Shown: positions 5,802 to 10,636 of the stretch, one piece after another
How the letters are laid out: each line of letters begins with the position of its first letter
Numbering within the stretch: the first letter of the stretch is position 1
NCBI GenBank assembly: GCA_023252335.1
Contig: JAJPEA010000058.1
Span: 1-10,636 of the forward strand
From: Nitrosotalea sp.
GTDB lineage: Archaea > Thermoproteota > Nitrososphaeria > Nitrososphaerales > Nitrosopumilaceae
Reading direction: 5' to 3'
DNA length: 10,636 bases
Notes under the pieces: generated by a model
The model's input: the letters and a program-made list of their open reading frames with translations, nothing else
Database searches by the model: none
Told to the model about the DNA's origin: nothing
Program-made: the position numbers and the translations under genes

Positions 5802-6974
5802 ATGACTACACCGCAAATTATTCATGCACACTTGAAACCAGTCCGGGATCTCAAAGTAGACAAGATACTACGAAAAGCAACCACCATTGATGTTTCCTAT
5901 ACTGTATCCAAGACAATTGCAGCTTTGGTAAACTCTAATTCGTATGAAGTATTTTGTATGGACGACAAGGATGTGCTTACAATAAGCGCAAGAGAACTTT
6001 TAGGAACAAAAGATATTGAAAATATGAAAATCAAACCAATTTTGCGAAAAATTCAATCTCTAACTAGAAATGACACCGTAGAAAAGGCATCTGCAATTTT
6101 ATCTCATTATAGGATGCGCTCTGTTCCAGTTGTTGAAGACTGCAAGATAATAGGAATAGTTGATGTAAAAGACATTGTTGAATTGTTGCATAAACAGAAC
6201 TTGAAATGGATGCCTGCAAACGACATTCTCACAGCAGACCCAATTATAATAAAAAGTACTGATTCTCTTGCAACTGCAAGAAAAATAATGATTACCAAAA
6301 AAATAGATCATCTCCCAGTACTCCAAGCCAACAAAGTCTCACATGTATTGACTTCAATGCACCTGTTACAAGTGATAAAACCTACAGAGAGGTTGGGAAA
6401 TAAATTACGAGGACTGGATTTGCACAAGGAATACCAATCTGCGATTGGAAATATGGGTAGTACACGTATTCCAAATCTTGACACACACGCATCTCTTGAT
6501 ACAGTAATAGAGTCAATGTTGAAAAATGATGCATCTTGTTGTTTGCTTACTTTGTGGGGTAATGTACACGGAATAATCACTTACAAAGATATAGTGAATA
6601 TACTTGAATCAAAAATAGCAAGTGATGTCCCACTTTTCATTGTTGGTCTTCCAGAAGATTATGCCAGTGCAAAGGTTGTCAAGGAAAAGTTTGATAAAAT
6701 AATTAGAAATCTTATCAAAGTATTTCCTGATGTAGAACAGGCAAAAGCATCAATTAAGGCAATACATAATCAAACAAAAAACAAGCCTCACTATGAAGTC
6801 CTAGTCAGAATATTTAGCCCATATCGAACCTTCAACTATGCAGAAATGGGATGGGATCTCTCAAAGATTTTTGATGCACTTGGCAGCAAAGTAGCTAGAA
6901 ATCTGGCCCAACATGGTAAGAAGGACCGTTTGAAGACATCTATTAGAAAAGTAAACAAAAAAGATATCTTTTAA
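5802..6974 (+). CDS. Four-CBS protein with C-terminal HPF/RaiA-like domain
   Basis: Seen: 390 residues. Four CBS motifs can be placed at about 12-68, 80-130 (SVPVVEDCKIIGIVDVKDIVELL), 135-192 (DHLPVLQANKVSHVLT) and 210-268 (LLTLWGNVHGIITYKDIV). The last, about 275-385, reads as another fold: a helix VKEKFDKIIRNLIKVFPDV, strands around KASIKAI and HYEVLVRIFSP, then GWDLSKIFDALGSKVARNLAQ and a basic tail. Known: CBS pairs (Bateman modules) bind adenosine nucleotides such as AMP or ATP. The tail's order of helix, paired strands with H-Y-E-V, D-L-x-x-x-x-D-x-L and a basic helix resembles the ribosome hibernation factor (HPF/RaiA, S30AE) domain. Inference: an energy-sensing ribosome-binding protein that could silence or dimerise ribosomes when nucleotide levels change. 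Leaderless promoter; convergent with another four-CBS gene. CBS call secure, HPF-like call moderate. Confidence 0.85.
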   Translation: MTTPQIIHAHLKPVRDLKVDKILRKATTIDVSYTVSKTIAALVNSNSYEVFCMDDKDVLTISARELLGTKDIENMKIKPILRKIQSLTRNDTVEKASAILSHYRMRSVPVVEDCKIIGIVDVKDIVELLHKQNLKWMPANDILTADPIIIKSTDSLATARKIMITKKIDHLPVLQANKVSHVLTSMHLLQVIKPTERLGNKLRGLDLHKEYQSAIGNMGSTRIPNLDTHASLDTVIESMLKNDASCCLLTLWGNVHGIITYKDIVNILESKIASDVPLFIVGLPEDYASAKVVKEKFDKIIRNLIKVFPDVEQAKASIKAIHNQTKNKPHYEVLVRIFSPYRTFNYAEMGWDLSKIFDALGSKVARNLAQHGKKDRLKTSIRKVNKKDIF

Positions 6975-7007
6975 ACGATTACAAACCATAATTCCTGATT
7001 TCTTGCA

Positions 7008-7021
7008 ATGTCAGTTGACAT
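7008..7021. repeat. 14-bp palindrome between the two convergent CBS genes
   Basis: ATGTCA-GT-TGACAT is a perfect 6-bp-arm dyad, 34 nt after the stop of the CBS-HPF gene. A-rich and T-rich stretches follow, so it could help end transcription from the plus strand. It could also be a protein site, as it resembles the dyad at 5711-5724. Nothing else stands out in the 152-nt convergent gap. Confidence 0.3.
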
Positions 7022-7126
7022 GTTGAAAAAATAAAAGACTCTAATTTTTAGGATGAAATAGGAACAGATAATCTCTGGACAGTTATTCTCTATTGTGCTG
7101 ACTTGGAGATTGGTCTAGATCACATC

Positions 7127-7993
7127 TCATGTAAAATGAGGATCATATTTTTGCAATATGGCATGAACTTTTGCTTCATGATATGCACGGATGACATCAG
7201 TTGCACTAATCATTCCTTCCAAGTTTCCATTATGATCCACTACTGGCATGCCACTTATCTTATACCTGGTCATTATACTTGCAGCCTTGGCAAGGTCATC
7301 TTCTGACTCGATTGTGAGAAGTTCATCGCCAATTAAATCACTGACTTGTAATTCTTCTGCAGAAGTTTTTAGCGGAAGATATTCTAGTCTGGTTTTTGTT
7401 CCTAGTTTAAAATAATCACTATTTTTCAAAAATGTATTATAACTAATCACACCAATTGGCTTGCCATCATTGTCAGTTACGACAAGTCTTGTTATTTTGT
7501 TTCTATTTAATGCATTGAGAGCAAACGTTACAGAGTCAGACTTGCGACATGTTATCATTTTACCATTCATGTGATCTTTGACCTTGTAGATGTCTATACA
7601 TGTTGTAGAAAAGTTGTTCACAAGATCAGATTTTGTAACAACTCCTACTAGTTTTCCATTAGAATCGATTATGACAATAGAGCCTATTTGAAATGTGTCC
7701 ATACGTATTGCACATTGTGCTAAAAGTTCCTCGTGGTCATTTGCGATAGTGATTAAATGTTTACTCATTATTTTGTCAAGTGGTATGTTATCCAAGGTTC
7801 TTGATGTTCTATCCTTTTCTAAAAACTTGCCAATGTCGCGTTCAGTCACTATGCCAAGAGGAATGTTATCATTATTTACAATGACAATTCTTTTTATGTC
7901 ATTTTTTTTCATCAATACTATTGCTTCATGAATGTTATTTGTAGGACCTAGTGTTATAGCAGGCGCAGTGTAAATTGCAGATGTTGTTGTCAT
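7127..7993 (-). CDS. Four-CBS-domain protein, 288 aa
   Basis: Role: probable cytoplasmic adenine-nucleotide sensor acting through protein partners; no attached effector domain. Seen: four CBS motifs at about 5-58 (IKRIVIVNNDNIPLGIVTERDI), 72-128 (IGSIVIIDSNGKLVGVVTKSDL), 138-190 (ITRLVVTDNDGKPIGVIS) and 215-270 (ISGMPVVDHNGNLEGMISATDV). Each has the usual strand, turn, G-x-[VI]-[ST]-x-x-D/N layout. The acidic residue after the last strand, which often contacts ribose in nucleotide-binding CBS domains, is present in motifs 1, 2 and 4 and replaced by Asn in motif 3. Start: ATG 7993 with a box A at 8017-8024. Context: 82 bp downstream of a winged-helix gene on the same strand and convergent with the CBS-HPF gene. 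Stand-alone CBS proteins like this are numerous in Nitrososphaerota and their partners are largely unknown. Confidence 0.88.
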   Translation of the reverse strand: MTTTSAIYTAPAITLGPTNNIHEAIVLMKKNDIKRIVIVNNDNIPLGIVTERDIGKFLEKDRTSRTLDNIPLDKIMSKHLITIANDHEELLAQCAIRMDTFQIGSIVIIDSNGKLVGVVTKSDLVNNFSTTCIDIYKVKDHMNGKMITCRKSDSVTFALNALNRNKITRLVVTDNDGKPIGVISYNTFLKNSDYFKLGTKTRLEYLPLKTSAEELQVSDLIGDELLTIESEDDLAKAASIMTRYKISGMPVVDHNGNLEGMISATDVIRAYHEAKVHAILQKYDPHFT

Positions 7994-8016
7994 TACATGT
8001 TTAACATAATATTTGA

Positions 8017-8024
8017 ATTTAAAA
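8017..8024 (-). promoter_or_regulatory. Box A of the four-CBS gene
   Basis: Minus-strand TTTTAAAT lies 24-31 nt before ATG 7993 with no Shine-Dalgarno in between. It suggests the CBS gene can be transcribed on its own, leaderless, even though a same-strand regulator gene lies just upstream. Confidence 0.5.
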
Positions 8025-8075
8025 CGCTGGCATGATTCTCAGTTGTGATTGTAAGAAAAATTTGGACTCCTAACT

Positions 8076-8408
8076 TTATACAAAATTAGGAACAATTTCT
8101 ACATCAAGCATGCCATTGTTAAAACAAGTCATGATTGATTTGATCTTGGCTTTGTACAAAAAATACTTTTTTCCATCCTCATTAATCGAGCCTGATATGC
8201 TTAGCAGTTTGAGGCCATGCAATCTCTGTACTCTTCTGTACGCAGTACTGATTGGCACATCACATTCTTTGCTAAGATCAATAACTGATTTTGGCATTTC
8301 AATGGTTGATTCTAGTATTACACGAGAATACTTGTCTGCCATGATTTCAAGCAGCGTATCTTTTGTTGTTTCTTCCTGAACAGGTTTGCCCTGGATTAAT
8401 ACTTGCAT
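8076..8408 (-). CDS. Small winged-helix transcriptional regulator, 110 aa
   Basis: Role: probable DNA-binding regulator. Seen: 110 residues. A helix at about 16-34 (DTLLEIMADKYSRVILE) is followed by helix-turn-helix segments SVIDLSKECDVPISTAYRRVQRLHGLKLL (41-69, split here by a Pro turn), then a wing SISGSINEDGKKYFLYK. The last 25 residues (KIKSIMTCFNNGMLDVEIVP) look like a beta strand pair that could dimerise. Known: this layout is that of ArsR/TrmB-type winged helices, a group greatly expanded in Nitrososphaerota. No metal-binding Cys cluster is visible, so an ArsR-type metal sensor is unlikely. Start: ATG 8408 with a strong box A at leaderless distance. Context: upstream of and on the same strand as the four-CBS gene; target unknown. 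Confidence 0.82.
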   Translation of the reverse strand: MQVLIQGKPVQEETTKDTLLEIMADKYSRVILESTIEMPKSVIDLSKECDVPISTAYRRVQRLHGLKLLSISGSINEDGKKYFLYKAKIKSIMTCFNNGMLDVEIVPNFV

Positions 8409-8428
8409 GATGGTTCATTCAATTTTTC

Positions 8429-8437
8429 TGATATAAC
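8429..8437 (-). promoter_or_regulatory. Box A of the winged-helix gene
   Basis: On the minus strand this reads GTTATATCA, with TTATAT 23-28 nt before ATG 8408. It is one of the best box A matches in the window and fixes the ATG as a leaderless start. Confidence 0.6.
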
Positions 8438-8500
8438 AAGTAGGACTGCATTGCACGGCAGTGCAGACTTGGATATTACATATGGCACAGGTATAGTATA

Positions 8501-8622
8501 ATGAACGAACAGTCCATCTGTTATGACTGGAATCATCAAGAACAGGTATCAGAAGAGATCTACTGATCTGTATAAAATGTGGTAGTGACAAGATTGAACG
8601 CGAATTGCTGAATCAGACATGA
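8501..8622 (+). pseudogene. Probable relic of a KTSC / zinc-ribbon gene
   Basis: Seen: three short pieces in different frames. A frame at 8526-8585 reads TGIIKNRYQKRSTDLYKMW and stop. A frame at 8548-8622 reads LLICIKCGSDKIERELLNQT and stop, with CIKCGS like half a zinc ribbon. A third, from ATG 8501, reads MNEQSICYDW and ends at 8566. The bases 8533-8549 are identical over 17 nt to bases 788-804 of the intact KTSC gene, and in the matching frame both encode IKNRY, the conserved end of the KTSC domain. Inference: this is the decayed 3' part of a second KTSC gene that carried a zinc ribbon, broken by frameshifts. Further decayed similarity upstream (a CACGGC start near 8454) is too weak to extend it. 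Otherwise the 387-nt gap holds only flanking promoters and an AT-rich stretch. Confidence 0.4.
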
Positions 8623-8764
8623 TTGCAAAAATGAATAACGGGACTGATTGTAGAGTTGCCAAAAAATCCAGCAGTATCAAGAAAGATGCCAAAGTACAAT
8701 CCAAGTAACTTTACATCTTTTTATTTTAAAATATGATATGGTTTCTGTAATACAATAGTCATTC

Positions 8765-8774
8765 TTATTATATT
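8765..8774 (+). promoter_or_regulatory. Box A of the ribbon-helix-helix gene
   Basis: TTATTATATT ends 21 nt before ATG 8796, with TATATT starting 27 nt before it. This fits a leaderless mRNA and supports the chosen start. Confidence 0.55.
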
Positions 8775-8795
8775 CCGGCATGCACGTAATACCAA

Positions 8796-9374
8796 ATGCC
8801 TGTTAAAAGACAGCCACATCCTACAAAACATGAACAAACAAGGAGCATAAGTTATCGACTTCCAGAGTATATTGTAAACGAACTAGAGACAGAGGCAATG
8901 CAAAAGGAAGTATCTCAAAATGTTCTAGTAAAACAAATCTTGGAAAAATATGTCAAATGGGGCAGATTTGCAGACAAGATTGGCATAATTCCGGTACCAA
9001 AAGAAATTCTCAGGATACTTGGAGATGAAATGAAGGGTGATGAAATAAACAAAATAATTGACATCATGATTCCATTGATAAAAGACTGGGTCATGTTCAT
9101 GAAAGGAAATTATGACTTGAAGCGAGCAATCGAGGCACTTGAAGATTACATGCGTGCTTCTGGCATGACATCAGATCATAGAACAGAAGGAGGCATACAT
9201 CATTTCATAATACAACACAATCTTGGAATTAAATGGTCACTTTTTACAGAACAACTCTTAAAACAAATATTTCACCAATTTTTGCCAGGACTTGCGATGA
9301 ATTGCAAAACAACTTCGAATACTACAATAATCAGCATAGCTCTTGGTTCAGACTTTAACGAACACGTATACTAG
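8796..9374 (+). CDS. Ribbon-helix-helix-like protein with unknown C-terminal domain, 192 aa
   Basis: Seen: residues 16-55 begin with a strand (RSISYRLPE), then a helix (YIVNELETEAMQKE), a turn (VSQN) and a second helix (VLVKQILEKYVKWG). That is the layout of a ribbon-helix-helix DNA-binding motif, preceded by a basic tail. Residues about 66-125 are helical. Residues 133-182 (GGIHHFIIQHNLGIKWSLF ... TTIISIAL) form a compact segment with three His (135, 136 and 141) and conserved-looking LGIKWS. Inference: a DNA-bound or membrane-independent regulator with a C-terminal sensing or dimerisation domain. I do not recognise a named family for the C-terminal part, though similar RHH-led proteins are common in Nitrososphaerota. 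Context: convergent with the cupredoxin gene, the stops being only 18 nt apart. Alternative: not a DNA binder but an RNA- or protein-binding adaptor. Confidence 0.75.
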   Translation: MPVKRQPHPTKHEQTRSISYRLPEYIVNELETEAMQKEVSQNVLVKQILEKYVKWGRFADKIGIIPVPKEILRILGDEMKGDEINKIIDIMIPLIKDWVMFMKGNYDLKRAIEALEDYMRASGMTSDHRTEGGIHHFIIQHNLGIKWSLFTEQLLKQIFHQFLPGLAMNCKTTSNTTIISIALGSDFNEHVY

Positions 9375-9392
9375 ATTCTACCAAGGGTGTAC

Positions 9393-10145
9393 CTATGATA
9401 CAGTCACTACACCAATTCGCCATGGGTGTATGGAGCAGTAATAGTGATACACGCCAGGCTTGTCAAATTTGTAAGTAAACACGTCCCCCGTCTTTAGAAC
9501 AGGGCTGTTAAACATTGAAATGCTAGTTCCATGACTGTTTATGCTCTGGACTGTATGTTCAATGTTGTCTTGGTTTTTCCATGTTACAGTTGTGCCTTGT
9601 AAAATTTCCAAGTTGAGTGGTAAAAAGAAGCCGGTGCTAGCCTGCACCGAGTTACCATTTGGTATGGTTACATTGGCAGTCAGATATGATGTCACATTGT
9701 CGTTTGGATGACCCTTGCTGCTTACAAGATATTCTAAAATATAATTTTGATTGTTGTTTTTCAGTTCTGCACTTATTTTCCACAAAGATCCTGCCACTGA
9801 TGCAAGTAACCTATTGCCGTCTAAAACCATGTCATACGGTGTGTTATTTCCTGAAATTACAGGTCCAGATGCATGAAATGAACCATCAGTACCATATGAA
9901 AAATTCCATTGGTCTGTTTTCATTCTTTCAATTATTGTACCTTGATCTGTGCTTATTGTTATCAAGCCACTGTCAATTGTTGCATGATTTGAAAGTAGAA
10001 ACCTAATACTTGATACGTACATTTGCGGTGAACCAGAATTTAGCAATGCAATTCCTGATCCCTTCATTGTAGATGAAGAATCTGCGTATGCTGTTCCAAA
10101 TGATGTGATTGAAACCAAAATTACTAGCAATGTGACCGATTTCAT
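9393..10145 (-). CDS. Secreted cupredoxin-domain protein with altered axial ligand, 250 aa
   Basis: Role: probable extracytoplasmic copper protein; plastocyanin-like electron carriers replace cytochromes in ammonia-oxidising archaea. Seen: signal peptide 1-21 (MKSVTLLVILVSITSFGTAYA). Residues 25-165 form an unrecognised beta-rich domain. A C-terminal cupredoxin domain, about 170-250, has TTVTWKNQDNIEHTV with H197 and YHYYCSIHPWRIGVVTVS with C237 and H240. Known: the amicyanin/pseudoazurin-type loop is C-x-x-H-P-[FW]-M, where the Met is the weak axial copper ligand. Here that position is R243 (codon CGA), so the fourth ligand is missing. It may be a type-1 site with altered potential, another copper geometry, or a non-redox copper binder. 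Context: divergent from a PNPOx-like gene across a region with two dyads. A box A-like stretch lies at 10166-10177. Confidence 0.85.
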   Translation of the reverse strand: MKSVTLLVILVSITSFGTAYADSSSTMKGSGIALLNSGSPQMYVSSIRFLLSNHATIDSGLITISTDQGTIIERMKTDQWNFSYGTDGSFHASGPVISGNNTPYDMVLDGNRLLASVAGSLWKISAELKNNNQNYILEYLVSSKGHPNDNVTSYLTANVTIPNGNSVQASTGFFLPLNLEILQGTTVTWKNQDNIEHTVQSINSHGTSISMFNSPVLKTGDVFTYKFDKPGVYHYYCSIHPWRIGVVTVS

Positions 10146-10165
10146 TGTGTGGTACTAGCATGTAT

Positions 10166-10177
10166 GATTTTATTTTA
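10166..10177 (-). promoter_or_regulatory. Candidate box A of the cupredoxin gene
   Basis: Minus-strand TAAAATAAAAT lies about 21-32 nt before ATG 10145. It is AT-rich rather than a crisp TATA box, but no better candidate is present and the spacing suits a leaderless mRNA. The first TTATC/GATAA dyad begins 12 bp further upstream. Confidence 0.4.
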
Positions 10178-10189
10178 ATTCAATTACGA

Positions 10190-10205
10190 TTATCAATACT
10201 GATAA
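10190..10205. promoter_or_regulatory. Dyad operator candidate 1, TTATC-N6-GATAA
   Basis: A perfect inverted repeat, TTATC-AATACT-GATAA, just upstream of the cupredoxin box A. The same arms with the same 6-bp spacing recur at 10229-10244, 39 bp away centre to centre. The repeated architecture argues for a dimeric regulator's binding site rather than chance. Confidence 0.55.
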
Positions 10206-10228
10206 CCATCATGTATGACAAACTGTAA

Positions 10229-10244
10229 TTATCATACTGGATAA
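10229..10244. promoter_or_regulatory. Dyad operator candidate 2, TTATC-N6-GATAA
   Basis: TTATC-ATACTG-GATAA, the partner of the dyad at 10190-10205. It ends 11 bp before the box A of the PNPOx-like gene, mirroring the 12-bp gap between the other dyad and the cupredoxin box A. Placement upstream of box A in archaea is more typical of activation than of repression. Confidence 0.55.
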
Positions 10245-10255
10245 TCATGTTTTGG

Positions 10256-10263
10256 TTTTAATT
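10256..10263 (+). promoter_or_regulatory. Box A of the PNPOx-like gene
   Basis: TTTTAATT lies 24-31 nt before ATG 10287 with no Shine-Dalgarno, consistent with a leaderless transcript and with that ATG as the start. Confidence 0.5.
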
Positions 10264-10286
10264 GAAAGATTGTGGAATGATGAACA

Positions 10287-10636
10287 ATGGTCAAAATTCC
10301 AAAAGAAGTCCAAAGTATGATGTCTAGACAAAAATTTGTCGTAGTGGGCTCTGTTGATCTAAATGGAATGTGCAACCTGTCACCTAGAACTACGTTTTAC
10401 TCTTCAGAGGATGCTATCTACTGGCTTGATTTTTTCAAACACAAATCTCACTATAATTTTCAAAATGTCCCATGGGTCAGCGTTGCAGTATTTGACAAGG
10501 AGAATCTAAAAGGATATCAAATGAAAGGCAAGGTTAGCTTTGTAACAAATGAAAAAGAAAAATCTCAAGTTATTGATATCATATCACGCTCTGCCACAGG
10601 TAAGATCAGTGCTAAAATATTTGAAAGAATGGCCAA
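10287..10636 (+). CDS. PNPOx-like FMN-binding split-barrel protein, 3' end outside window
   Basis: Role: probably a flavin- or F420-dependent oxidoreductase of the pyridoxamine 5'-phosphate oxidase-like fold, or a flavin-binding protein without pyridoxal activity. Seen: 116 codons from ATG 10287 to the window edge. It starts KIPKEVQSMMSRQKFVVVGSVDLNGMCNLSPR, then IYWLDFFKHKSH, then VPWVSVAVFDKENLKGYQMKGKVSF. Known: an opening P-x-E-V, a strand with VGSVD-x-x-G-x-x-N-x-S-P-R, and a later V-x-V-x-V-F-D ... G-Y-Q-x-K-G form the usual core of small PNPOx-like split barrels, whose S/R residues contact FMN phosphate. Context: divergent from the cupredoxin gene with two shared dyads. The remaining C-terminal half is not in view, so substrate class cannot be judged. 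Confidence 0.75.
   Translation, partial: MVKIPKEVQSMMSRQKFVVVGSVDLNGMCNLSPRTTFYSSEDAIYWLDFFKHKSHYNFQNVPWVSVAVFDKENLKGYQMKGKVSFVTNEKEKSQVIDIISRSATGKISAKIFERMA

Noticed and set aside
7126..7140. CTCAT-GTAAA-ATGAG hairpin over the stop of the four-CBS gene
   Set aside because: Five-base arms with no T-run in the right direction; too short to call a terminator.
8619..8708. 29-residue Lys/Ser-rich ORF (MIAKMNNGTDC...) overlapping the end of the zinc-ribbon relic
   Set aside because: No promoter, no recognisable motif and atypical composition; most likely incidental in a decayed stretch.
9659..10006. Plus-strand frame antisense to the cupredoxin gene
   Set aside because: Lies wholly within a well-supported minus-strand gene with signal peptide and copper motif, and its translation has no recognisable features.

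Overview
The window reads as a chromosomal segment of an ammonia-oxidising archaeon of the Nitrososphaerota (Thaumarchaeota), probably a Nitrosotalea- or Nitrosopumilus-like lineage. This rests on family knowledge plus sequence character: most of the DNA is AT-rich, several genes have an archaeal box A about 25-30 nt before the start codon and no Shine-Dalgarno (leaderless mRNAs), and the gene content is typical (cupredoxin, multi-CBS proteins, HisKA kinases, small winged-helix and ribbon-helix-helix regulators, a PNPOx-like flavin-fold protein). No rRNA, tRNA, transposase or CRISPR array was recognised.

Left edge (1-830): the 5' part of a GC-rich, secreted spherulin-4-like gene (minus strand), a 26-bp tandem repeat just upstream of it, and a small KTSC-domain gene (plus strand).

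Signalling block (1073-5627, plus strand): a stand-alone CheY-like receiver, directly abutted by a membrane-anchored matrixin-type zinc protease, then a CHASE3 transmembrane histidine kinase, a soluble PAS histidine kinase and a small helical unknown. The protease and the PAS kinase share a coiled-coil sequence repeat, which suggests that the phosphorelay and the protease touch physically. This is the best candidate for an undescribed system here: kinase-controlled surface proteolysis.

CBS block (5802-8408): a four-CBS protein with a C-terminal domain resembling ribosome hibernation factors (plus strand) converges on a second four-CBS protein preceded by a small winged-helix regulator (both minus strand). 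Between 8409 and 8795 lie promoters and what looks like a decayed copy of a KTSC gene ending in half a zinc ribbon.

Right edge (8796-10636): a ribbon-helix-helix-like protein with an unknown C-terminal domain converges on a secreted cupredoxin that keeps Cys and two His copper ligands but has Arg where the axial Met is expected. The cupredoxin is divergent from a partial PNPOx-like gene. Their shared promoter region carries two copies of a TTATC-N6-GATAA dyad, each 11-12 bp upstream of one gene's box A, suggesting coordinated control of both genes.
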